Shown here one piece after another: positions 33,827-43,323 of a DNA stretch of 64,000 nucleotides. Position numbers and translations under genes: made by a program. The notes under the pieces are model-generated. The model was not told the origin of the DNA. It worked only from the letters and a program-made list of their open reading frames with translations, and did not search any database. The DNA comes from Septoria linicola (taxonomy: Eukaryota > Ascomycota > Dothideomycetes > Mycosphaerellales > Mycosphaerellaceae), in assembly GCA_024114885.1 (NCBI GenBank), contig CP099427.1:1426001-1490000 (forward strand). The letters are read 5' to 3'. The stretch's first letter is position 1. The number at the start of each line of letters is the position of its first letter.

Positions 33827-34687
33827 TCAATCAATGTCCATTACCCCAAGAATCTGCAGGACATCAGCAGCAGTCTCCGCTTGCTCCCACTGTTCGTGGC
33901 CCAAAGATAAACCTTCCAATGCCAGATAACACCAAGGGGGCTGTAAAGGTGTTCCTACCACTGTGCTGCCATAGCCGCCTAATTTGAGCCCGCCCGGGTC
34001 GTTGTGCGTCGTGCGCAGGTTGTCCACCAGGACAAGGCTAGTCATCAGGAGAAGGCTAGTGGGTCCCAAGTCCTCAGCCTTGTACGCAGAAGTTGCAGCG
34101 AACTCTGGAGGTTGTGACATGTACATCTTTTGCCAGGAGTAGCGCGCGGGATCGATTTCGTCCACCCAATACGACCTCTCCGTAAAGCCTAGTCCATCTT
34201 CTTTGTGCCTGAGAACCGGATGTGCAACGCGAACATGCATTGCACTTTGCTTGCTTTGAACTCCTTCTTGCACTGGTCGGAGGAACAATCCGCGCTGCAA
34301 ACTCGGAGAGGTATCGATCATCTGCTTCCACTCTTTGCAGACACGCGGAGCGTGAAGAATGAGGTCTTCGATTGGCATATGCAAGAGTACGCGCTTAAAT
34401 TGCTCCGGCACGTTATATATGACGTGAATTGGATGTTGAGTCCTGCGTATTAGGTCAGCCATGAATATGTTGCCCGTCGTCTCTGGTACTTACTGTGCTG
34501 GCCGGCATGGTGACGATTTGTCTTCCGATTCGTCTTCCCACGTGGATCGTGTGTTGGGTGCTTCTGGCGTCGTGAAGTCAGCACATTGTGGGCAGATTGA
34601 GATTGGATGATCGAGGTGACGTCGCTGCAAGCGGGCAGGTAGGGAAGTCGCGCCTGCCTTCGCAACGCGCCTGCTGTCAACGTGCAT
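33827..34687 (-). CDS. F-box-like protein
   Basis: The 3' exon (34442-33827) is clear. It encodes VPEQFKRVLLHMPIEDLILH then APRVCKEWKQMIDTSPSLQR, an F-box of the kind common in filamentous ascomycetes, followed by a compact domain with PWCYLALEGLSLGHEQWEQ near the end. F-box proteins join substrates to SCF ubiquitin ligases through Skp1. Upstream, an exon 34687-34494 can be joined through a GTAAGT donor and CGCAG acceptor in frame, giving 269 aa starting MHVDSRRVAKAG. A shorter model would use an ATG at 34462, inside that intron, and give 211 aa. I prefer the spliced model because the donor, the branch region and the frame agree, but the first exon has no conserved feature. The target is unknown. 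Confidence 0.72.
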
Positions 34688-34921
34688 GAGTCCGTCACTT
34701 CACCTCACGTTAGCGTTCTTCACACCAACCCAATTGATGCCGCGACATTGTGGCATCTGCAAGGTTGATGTTAGTACCCCTAATGAGAATTTTGAGTACG
34801 ATCCCAAAGCTGAGAAATCTGGGCTTGCTGATGTGGCCTCCTGTTCCGGGCTCTTCTACAATGTACACTTTTGGCTCTTGTCTATTACTTCTATCCTCGC
34901 CTTGAGTCCTGCCGACGACTT

Positions 34922-35758
34922 CTACGTAGATAGCCTCTTTGGCTTGTCCTCCCTCGCGTGCCCTGACCCGACCATGACCTCCTTCACCCTCTTCTCAAAT
35001 GCCTCAATCATCTTGTCTGCCACTTTCGGTGCTGCTCCGCCAGCCACTGCAGCATAGAGTGGGTTGGAAAACTGGAACTCAATCGCTAGATTCACCTCCG
35101 TCTTGTGCTGACTCGGCACAGGGTTCGTGTTGGACGTGTTCTTATGCGCATTCTCCTTGGAGATTGCATCCGTTGGCGGTGGTTTGTATGGATAAGGTTT
35201 CAGCGACCATCGCGTCAACAGATGAGCCATGACCGTGTCCTTCCTGCTTGGATCCTGGTCTGCAGCAGGACGAGGACTGTGGTGTGCAATCTCGTCGCCA
35301 GAGAGCGTGCTCTTCATGTTCCCTGAGACAGCCTCCACAATCTTGCCTGGTACACAGTACACTCGCGACGTGAACTCTTCGCTGATGTTGTCATTGAAGC
35401 CGATGATTAGCTTGGCCTCTTCTGGGTACTTCTTGCCATCCTGGGCTGGCTCGGAGTACTTCGTGACGATGCTGCCTCGACAGTATGGCAGGAACTCGCT
35501 GTAAGAGGCTACATCTGAGATGATGTCGTATATCACTGTCGAGGGATACGGTAGCGTGCGCTGAGCTGTCAATGTCTGGTTCGAGCCAAAAGGATTGGTG
35601 TTGCCGCCCGCTGCTCCAAAGAATGCGCGTCGCTGTTGGCGTTCATGGTCCAGAGATCGTGTTGAGGCATTGGCCAGGCTTATAGCTCGGCAGGAGGTAG
35701 ATGGTGCTCGCGTGCTAGATTGCAGCAGCGCAGAAGTGATTGGTCGGATAGACTTCAT
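34922..35758 (-). CDS. COQ10: COQ10, mitochondrial coenzyme Q-binding START-domain protein
   Basis: A 278-aa single-exon member of the COQ10 family, which binds coenzyme Q in the inner mitochondrial membrane and is needed for its function in respiration. The basic N-terminus MKSIRPITSALLQSSTRAPS is a likely presequence. The START-like (polyketide cyclase) domain begins with TLPYPSTVIYDIISDVASYS and EFLPYCRGS, continues with LIIGFNDNISEEFTSRV, and ends at FQFSNPLYAAVAGGAAPKVA and MIEAFEKRVKEV, as usual. A disordered insert of about 60 residues (HSPRPAADQDPSRKD to NTNPVPSQHKTE) splits the domain, which many filamentous-fungal orthologues tolerate. The start is set at the first Met after a non-ATG extension and keeps the presequence at the N-terminus. 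Divergent from the TRM140-type gene. Confidence 0.93.
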   Translation of the reverse strand: MKSIRPITSALLQSSTRAPSTSCRAISLANASTRSLDHERQQRRAFFGAAGGNTNPFGSNQTLTAQRTLPYPSTVIYDIISDVASYSEFLPYCRGSIVTKYSEPAQDGKKYPEEAKLIIGFNDNISEEFTSRVYCVPGKIVEAVSGNMKSTLSGDEIAHHSPRPAADQDPSRKDTVMAHLLTRWSLKPYPYKPPPTDAISKENAHKNTSNTNPVPSQHKTEVNLAIEFQFSNPLYAAVAGGAAPKVADKMIEAFEKRVKEVMVGSGHAREDKPKRLST

Positions 35759-36073
35759 GCTGGCGGCAGCTCTTTCGCGAATTATTAGGTGTAGACGACT
35801 ATACAGCGATGTGTTCTTGCATAACAGAGACTCGTAATGCCGACAACGGTTCCACACAACGCGCTGTTATTTTGATGACCAGCCATGAACCGCCAATGTC
35901 ATCATCGACTTTTTACAGCTGTTCTCGCTAACTAGTCTCGACAAGCGTCGGTACTTGCAGCCGCGGCAGGAACAGCGGCATTAACCGACCCTAGCGCAAT
36001 CGCATGTGATTGACCCAATCTGCAGTCTGTATTTTCCGCCGCCAAGAGCTCAACAACGAACGAAACTCCTACG
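35759..36073. promoter_or_regulatory. divergent promoter, COQ10 and TRM140-type genes
   Basis: There are 315 bases between two divergent starts, which should hold both promoters. No specific site recognised. Confidence 0.4.
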
Positions 36074-37354
36074 ATGGCGGCCACACAGGAACAGGACGCA
36101 AGCTTGACGGTCAGGACGAAGCAGCCAAAGGCTCAGCTCACCAAAGGAATGGAGCACATGCGACAATACGTCACTGTGAAGCACTCTTCGCCTACAAATC
36201 CGTCAACAACCGGAGAAGATGCCTATGGAGTTCCTGCGTCTTTTGAGCCAATTCGGAACCCAGCAACAGACTCGAAGGACAATCCTCACAAGCGAAGTGA
36301 TCCCTTTCAATTTGGTTCTCGGTACCTGGAAGATGGCGACGACATGTTTGCACACAACGCCTGGGACCATGTGTCTGTGGACCCAGAGTATAATGAGTTT
36401 ATCGAGCAGCAGACACTGTTCCAGAGAGCAAATCAGGTCTCCGACTTTGATAAGAAACGATTCAACGAACGACCCGAGAAATGGTGGGATAGGTTTTATA
36501 GCAACAATCAAGCCAACTTCTTCAAAGACCGCAAATGGCTGGTTCAGGAATTTCCCATCCTTGGCGAGGTCACGCAGGCAAACTATGGTCCAGTGACTGT
36601 ACTTGAAGTAGGTGCTGGCGCTGGCAATACTGCGTTTCCAGTTCTTGCGAACAATCAGAACCCGGAACTGAGACTACACGCATGCGACTACAGCAAAAAG
36701 GCGATTGAGGTCATTCGCGCACAGCCAGCATACAACAACCAGGAGAGGTCAATTTTGCAGGCTGATGTGTGGGATGCCGCAGGTACCGAACTGCCGCCAG
36801 ACCTCGCAGCGGGTTCCGTCGACGTTATTGTCATGATATTCATCTTTAGCGCGCTGTCGCCTGATCAATGGACACAAGCTGTGAGTAATGCTTACACGCT
36901 ACTGAAACCCGGCGGCGAGATCCTGTTTCGTGACTATGGTCGTGGAGATCTCGCTCAAGTACGCTTCAAAAAGGGTCGATATCTGGAGGAGAATTTCTAC
37001 GTCAGGGGTGATGGCACACGCGTTTACTTCTTCGATGAGCAGGAGTTACGAGACATATGGGGTGGGCGGCGAATTGCTCCGAGTGCCAGCCAAGACAACC
37101 AGGAGGAGGCTCAGGGTTCTGATGGTGTCACTGTTGCGGGCGAGTCTGGCCCTTGCTTTGAGATCGTTAACCTCGCTGTGGATCGACGAATGCTCGTGAA
37201 CAGGCAGCGCAAACTGAAGATGTATCGGTGCTGGATGCAAGGACGCTTCCGGAAGCCCATCGACGATACATCCGGCACGCCCATCGGTGTAGTCGGTCGC
37301 ACTTCTGCCTCGAGCGCCGGCATGGCATCCCCGGAAAGTGCTCCCGAGCCGTAA
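36074..37354 (+). CDS. TRM140: tRNA N3-methylcytidine methyltransferase (TRM140/METTL2 type)
   Basis: A 426-aa single-exon SAM-dependent methyltransferase of the ABP140/METTL2/METTL6 family, which makes 3-methylcytidine at position 32 of tRNA-Thr and tRNA-Ser. Family features: FGSRYLEDGDDMFAHNAWDH; KKRFNERPEKWWDRFYSNNQ and FFKDRKWLVQEFP; the SAM-binding motif VLEVGAGAGNTAFP; LHACDYSKKAIEVI; LQADVWD; VIVMIFIFSALSPDQW; LKPGGEILFRDYGRGDLAQV and RGDGTRVYFFDEQEL, then the C-terminal MLVNRQRKLKMYRCWMQGRF. It is the cytosolic form without the actin-binding extension of yeast Abp140. The ATG follows a clean leader and lies 315 bases from the divergent COQ10 start. Confidence 0.93.
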   Translation: MAATQEQDASLTVRTKQPKAQLTKGMEHMRQYVTVKHSSPTNPSTTGEDAYGVPASFEPIRNPATDSKDNPHKRSDPFQFGSRYLEDGDDMFAHNAWDHVSVDPEYNEFIEQQTLFQRANQVSDFDKKRFNERPEKWWDRFYSNNQANFFKDRKWLVQEFPILGEVTQANYGPVTVLEVGAGAGNTAFPVLANNQNPELRLHACDYSKKAIEVIRAQPAYNNQERSILQADVWDAAGTELPPDLAAGSVDVIVMIFIFSALSPDQWTQAVSNAYTLLKPGGEILFRDYGRGDLAQVRFKKGRYLEENFYVRGDGTRVYFFDEQELRDIWGGRRIAPSASQDNQEEAQGSDGVTVAGESGPCFEIVNLAVDRRMLVNRQRKLKMYRCWMQGRFRKPIDDTSGTPIGVVGRTSASSAGMASPESAPEP

Positions 37355-38401
37355 GAGGAGCACGTTCGGCAAGGGAATGCGCCCGCACGCAATCTATCCT
37401 CGCAACACGATATCAGACATTGCAGAAGGTATGATTGTGGTTGTGATCAAGTTCGCGTTGAACTGCATAGTCTGATGGAGGAAATGGTCGTCGTTGCGTC
37501 CGAGGCCCAAAACGGCTTGTGCCTTTCAAGCGGCTAGTCCTGGCGCTGTGCCGCAGGGCTGCAGAGCGCGGGTATTCGTGGCTGGGATCAGCCCTCCGCT
37601 TGCACAAAATCTCGATTCATGGCCGTGGACGATTGGCTACGATCCTTATAGCTTGACGCGTTGACGATACTGTGAACAAATGAGCGTGGGTCGGGTAATT
37701 GCCTGTCAAACTACTTAGACCAACCAGATGGCAGGTACAAGTTGACTGCTCCCCACCAAACTCCTCTTCTGTTTGCGCGGTTTACAGTTCTCCTTGACGC
37801 GCTCGTTGTTCACGACGAGATCGTTACGCTCATTGCTGCGTTTGTCATCTCGATCATAGTCGCACCGTATCGCAGGATCTGTAATTCTGGGCTCATTCGT
37901 GTTCCCAGAGACCCGATCGTCGCTTCGACGCTCTCGACGAAGACACTCGAATACATCCAGTCTTGCGACAAAGAGAGGCTACAGCGACGGTGTCCACGAG
38001 AACCGTTGCGCTATCAAGGGTGCGGTCCAGCTGAGGGTACACTTTGCCTAGTCGACTCCAAAGCCACGGTCGGGGTGAGACATGGCCGACGCTGCTTAAA
38101 CCGTTGATGCTACACGAGAAAGAGCTGAGAGGATAATATTTTTTGCAAAATCTATCTATGAGAAGGTCCGAATGAACAGAAAGATGGTAGGAAGCGAAAT
38201 CGCTATGCCGAAATATTGGTGCAAGCCAGTGCACTCCCCAGAAGCACAGTATTATCGTTCAGTGCAGCCCACCACGATCGACGCCATTCCTGCAATGCTA
38301 GCGACCCAGAGCCACGTTCTTTGACCCGGCTCCATCGTACCGGGCCCCCAAGTCCATGGCCAGTGCGATGCTTATCTCGGTTTTTATGTCACGCTGTCGT
38401 A
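37355..38401. other. convergent intergenic region
   Basis: About 1 kb between the methyltransferase stop and the next gene's last exon. No supported gene, repeat or RNA seen. Short open frames near 37742-38107 (plus) and 37893-38234 (minus) overlap and look non-coding. Confidence 0.4.
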
Positions 38402-39664
38402 CTACTCGGTCATTTTGACTGCACGGATTGTTAGCATGCGCCCATGACTTCCTTCACAGAACACACTTACTACCCATCGCCATCAGCCTGTGGTACAATC
38501 CTCTCAGCATGTCGTTGCTATCGCCGGGAGAAGGCGGCTTCGTTTGCGCAAGCACATTGTACAACTTCACGTACGACTGTTTCCACCGACTCTCTCGATG
38601 AACAAATCGCTCAACATACCCCGCCGCACTCAGCACACGAATGACCTCAAGGCAATTCAGCCAATTCGACTGGAAAGCTGTGAAGCGCAATAGAAGGTTA
38701 TATTCGAACTGCTGGCTTCCACCAGCGTACGGCTGAGCGCCAGCCGGTCTAGTATCGACACTGAAGGCCGGGACCGTCTCGAGCACTTCGAGGAGGATAT
38801 CGACCAGACGTTGTGGTGCACCGTTCTCCAGGTTGCGAAAAATGAGCAGAGTGTCCTGGATGGCTTTGAAGAGCGATTTGATGCTGTCGATCGTATCGGT
38901 TACATCGACGCCCTGTGCTTCCTTGCCGTGCGAAGCATAGTATGATCGGTACGCGGACAGGATATGATGCCAGCGGTTTTGCATGTTCCTGGTGATCTGC
39001 CTTGACCATTGTGGCCCTTCTAGGGGGCAAGCAGCATTGAGAAGCGCAAGATCAGCGTCCGAGCGCACCAGTCTTGAGCTTGCGACGGCCAGTGCTCGAA
39101 AGTTCGCGCTGTGGGTGGTTAGTAATGTTACCACCAAGAGGTCAACAATACGCTTTACCTTGCTTCTGATCTTCCAGGTAACGTAGGGGCCATAAATTCG
39201 CTAAAAGAGGAGTTGCTTGGGTCGTGAATTAGGTAGAGTGCCATAGCCTTTTGCAACGGGTTCACTTCCCTGGTCTGTGTTGTGTCATCTTCATCGTCCT
39301 CATCATGGTCGTCGCTGCCGTCGTCGCTGTCGTCCTCGTCATCAGGGTCAGGCTGTGCTGCTGTTGTTTTCGATGTGCGACCAGACTTGCGTGGGAGCGC
39401 AGAAGATGAGCCCGAGGCCTTCTCTTTCCCTTTCTTAGCCCCGGCCGAACCTCGTGAGCTCTCTCCTCTGCTTGCTGCCTCCCGCTTGACGCCAGATCTG
39501 GTCGTGACACCCATATCGCTGTCCCTCGAGCCGGGTCGGCCTAAGGCCAATCGTCCTAACTCGGAGGCACCGACAGAACTGGGAGGACCTCTTGGTGACA
39601 TAGGCGATCCCTCAACTCCTGCGGCAGCGAAGCTTGCGAATGATGATTCTGTCCTGAGAGCCAT
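38402..39664 (-). CDS. conserved-looking protein of unknown function
   Basis: Three exons (39664-39159, 39108-38471 and 38418-38402) give 386 aa. The first third is disordered, with basic and Ser/Gly-rich parts and a long acidic run (DPDDEDDSDDGSDDHDEDDE). From QKAMALYLIHDPSNSSFSEF onward the protein looks folded and mostly helical: ANFRALAVASSRLVRSDADL, GPQWSRQITRNMQNRWHHIL, SIKSLFKAIQDTLLIFRNLE, YNLLLRFTAFQSNWLNCLEV and SRWKQSYVKLYNVLAQTK. I do not recognise the family. The last exon is 17 bases: after RLMAMG a GTAAGT donor opens a 52-nt intron with a GCTAACA branch point, and the remaining exon encodes the end (IKMTE). Reading through instead gives SKCVL and a stop, which would be the retained-intron form. 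An acidic nuclear or nucleolar protein is possible from composition. Confidence 0.8.
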
Positions 39665-41114
39665 CTTGACGGTATTCAATCAGCTTCTTGTATGCCGTCT
39701 GTTGGCTGTGTGCTTTGCCGCAGCCTCGTGGAAGACCTGCAGCGAAGAGCTTGGAGCATATAATTCTATCGGCACAGCACCAAGCATCGTGTGTTGGACT
39801 GACCGCACGTCAACCGAAGTGTCGGCACCGCGGGTTCAGCAGCACTATCCTCACCAGTCAAGTCCACGGCACATAGGCAACACCTGGGCTGCTATGCTAC
39901 CCTCAAATTCCTGAGTGGGGGTCTAGAGGGTGCGAGTACGCCACAAGATGCTTGTCATAAGGTCTGAAAGCAACGCCATAGTGCAATTTAGATCGCACAA
40001 GTGGCTCAGAACGCCATCTGCAACAGCACACAAAGGCGCGATAGCTGTCGTAGCGGCGCATTTGCAGTCTGCGCCGTGTTGGTCGCCAATATACAATAGC
40101 TTGCGGCTCAGTAGACGAGGCCCAACTGGTAAAGCAGCTCCGCCGAGCGATCTGGACATCACTGCTGGAAAAATCGGGCCTAGAGTACATGGCAGAAAAG
40201 AGTAATTGTCTACCTATCGTTTAGAGAAGGTACGATTTGGCAGTCTCACGGGACTGGGCTTTCATGCACTGCGAATCAGTGGGTGGAGTCTAAGGTTGAT
40301 GAGAACAGTCAAGCCTGAAAGCTTCTTGGGTAGTGCAACCGTCGAAGCGAATGAAGTGCCGGCGTTGTCGCCAATAGGCAGTGAGCGCGAGTGCGCTCGA
40401 CGTGGCAGCATGTGGTACTGTGGTGCAATTGTCTTGCTGCCATATCCTGGTTCACGATTGCGTGTGATGTTCAGAAGCTGCGCCAAGAGAAAGAGGCACA
40501 GCACAGCTTGCTAAGTGGCTCCAACCGCCGATCCAACACCAACACGATCCTTCTTCTGCGACGCCTCAATTCTTGACTGCGGCGTTCGTTTCCGGGATCT
40601 GCCTACGAAAAGATATGAACGTCATGTCTTTGCGAGCATGATACGGATTATTGTTGCAATCTGGACGGCACAGTCAGATGTCAGCAGCCTGATTGCCAAG
40701 CGCTTATGCATAACAGATGTTCAAAAAACTCCGGCATGATGATCTGAGACATGAAGTGGCCATGTTCGGCTGTCTCATCAGTCCCTCGGACTGGGTAGGC
40801 CCTTCCATTTTTTCGGAGCCGAAGAAGAAACGCGAGACACGATGTGGCGGCGTAATTCATTAATTTGTGAGTAAGCTGACCAGCAGCCTGCAGTCACTCA
40901 TAGATCATGCGAGTTTTATCAGTCATCGATACTGTACATTCGAGCCAAGCATCAGTGCCGCGGGCGGTGGCGGCGCACTCGTCTTAGTCCTCCAAGCAGT
41001 CCATGCGGGACAGCCTCGTGCGTACTCTTCGCATAGATGCAGCCCGAGTCTAACACATCTGTTAGTGCTGTATCATACAGGCAGCGACCCTGCTTCGCAC
41101 TCACCGCCGCAGTC
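39665..41114. other. gene-poor region
   Basis: About 1.45 kb between two minus-strand genes. No open frame looks coding. The left part presumably holds the promoter of the 39.6-kb gene. The stretch at 40880-41110 could hold a further 3' exon of the bZIP-like gene (see that entry). Confidence 0.4.
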
Positions 41115-41516
41115 TTACCTAGAAGAGCCTCCCGCTTTGGAGCCCGCTGCATAGAGTGATGTATCTCTCGAGGTTTTCTCCTTCTCCTTGCCAGTTCTGA
41201 TGATGTGCCGCATGGAGATACCACCCCACGGAAGGCCAGCTTCTTGGGCGTCTTCTACATCCTCTGCTTCCGGAGCGTTGTACGCAGCCGCTGCGCGCTG
41301 CTCGTTCTCGTACTGTCGTTCTGTATCCTCTCGTTGCTGTCGTACTTTCTCGCCTGACTGACTGTTAGTGCTGCCCTGCATCACACTAGAGACACACAGC
41401 TTACGAAACTTGCGTTGCGCAATGCGATTCTGAATCTTGCGTCTCTCGTTTGGATCCGACACATGACTCCAGTCGTCCTCCATAGATGTCACCGACCCTG
41501 ATTCGGCTGTCGACAT
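41115..41516 (-). CDS. small bZIP-like protein with basic region
   Basis: Two exons (41516-41405 and 41353-41115) give 116 aa. The basic DNA-binding region is clear: DWSHVSDPNERRKIQNRIAQ then RKFR, with the N-x(2)-A-Q-R-x-F-R arrangement of fungal AP-1-like proteins, continuing across the splice as EKVRQQREDTERQYENEQR. The coiled coil that should follow is short and lacks a regular Leu heptad, so dimerisation may be weak or atypical. The C-terminal part (EAGLPWGGISMRHIIRTGKE) recurs in a group of short fungal bZIP-like proteins. The reading ends at SSR followed by TAA, but the sequence there also forms a GTAAGA donor, and a CACTAAC branch with a GTTAG acceptor lies about 60 bases further on, so an extra 3' exon is possible. 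Probable nuclear regulator; target genes unknown. Confidence 0.8.
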   Translation of the reverse strand: MSTAESGSVTSMEDDWSHVSDPNERRKIQNRIAQRKFRKLCVSSVMQGSTNSQSGEKVRQQREDTERQYENEQRAAAAYNAPEAEDVEDAQEAGLPWGGISMRHIIRTGKEKEKTSRDTSLYAAGSKAGGSSR

Positions 41517-43323
41517 TGCCACTACTTCCAAGTCTGATAAGTCCCACCTCTTGCATAGCGCCGGGTGATATTGGTCTCCTAGCTGGATATGCTCAACCGC
41601 GCCAACGCTTCTCCAACCAAGAACAGAATGGGATAGAACAGATGAACCAGCCCTGGGAGCAAAGCCGGAACGGAACAGGAAGATCACTCGAACGCCACTT
41701 CGAGACGCCAGTGGATGTTATTGCAGGTTGATTCCTCTCTCGGGTGCTTGATGCAGTCGTCTTGGATGGGAAAGGAGAAAGTACTATTCAAAGCTGGCTT
41801 GTGTAGAACACTGATAAGGAGAAAGAAGTCGACGCAAGCAGCATCCAGTGCTGTGTTGGAAGATGTTGGTACCAGACCAAGGTCGTGATGAATTCGTCCA
41901 GTCGCAAAGCAAGTGACGTGAAGGCGAGGCGATGCAGGTACATTATAGCAACCTGGAGGATGGCCTAAAGGATGTCCACGTTCTCGACTCTAAATGGAGT
42001 CATCCTTCAGTGCTCCAGCTCACTGCTCACAGCGACAAGTAGGGCCATGGCTGGGCTATGATCTTCCAGGTAGGCCTCAAAGATACCGCGATCTCGTGAT
42101 GCACTCCGATACCATAGTATCAAAAGGGAAATGGGTAGTGTTCGACAACGGACGAATGAACAGAAGCGGACGTCTTCCGACTAAACATGTGGACAAAATA
42201 GTGCATGCAGGGTCGATAGAAAGGACCATGCTGTCGGAAGCTATCTCCAGAGCTTAGATGATTATGTGAGATGTGCCATGGAGGGTTCGGGGAGTGACAC
42301 CTAGCTCCTCTGGCCAAAGATGAAAGGGCCAAGTGCCAGGTCGAATCCGTGGAGGTCACGGCCGCTGCGGGTGCTCATCGCGAATGCCGAAGACAGGAAG
42401 ATACTAGCGTCTGACAAAAGGATCGCTCGAGGCTGGATTTAGACTCTTGCCAGAATCGAGGTGAGGCTGAAACGATTGCATTTGACTGGAAGATGAGCCT
42501 GTTGTGAAGGAGTAGAAGACTCCACGAGTGCATGATCGTGCGTGGTACCTACATCTTGCGGAGCCGTCATCTGCCCTACCAATGATCGCGCATCCTGCTG
42601 ATGGGCTCGGCAACTTGTATTCGTTTTCGTAGTCGCGTGCTATGCAGCTGCCCTCAGGCGAACAGTTGCTACGTGCGACAGCGGCCCCAAGTCGTCGTCA
42701 TCGACGACAGAAGGCGTACAATCGGTATCGCACTCGGGTCTTCCACGTTGCCCGCAAGCACTATTGCAACGGTGTCTTGATCCGCAAGACAGAGAGTGAC
42801 ATGACGCTTCGTCGAGCACAGCCCCAATAGCATGCAAGATGGCGTAATCATCGCCTTGCTGCCATCGCGCACTGTACCTCCAAAGTCCTTCATCACAAAC
42901 GATCGTGCCGGATCAGACGAACACAGATTGTGGCCTCACATGCTCACAGTCGTGGAAAGAGTAGCGTAATTGATGCAGTGAAGTCGGGAAACTCGAGATG
43001 TCAGAGTGAACGAAGAAGGATGTGCCCTTGCGCAATGCATGGCACATGTGACCAATGAGCGACCACCTTGCTTCAAGGGCTACAGCGTCGATCTTTACCA
43101 GGTTCATTGATTGTGCATTCGCAGTGGCCGATGGAAGGAAACCTTGGTCGGTAATCGTTCAAGTGACAGATGCAATACATCCAATGAGGTTGTCATACAA
43201 CAGATCGCCGGGCGGCCTCTTCCTTTCGCTCTGACCGACACGGGGCCCTCCCTGACAGTGCAGATGCACAACGCTGAACACCCATAATGGTCATGCTCAC
43301 TTCTAGATTCTATGGCACAGCGA
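41517..43323. other. gene-poor region
   Basis: About 1.8 kb between the bZIP-like start and the MCM7 stop. Open frames on both strands are short and overlapping. I see no repeat, RNA gene or domain. Confidence 0.4.
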
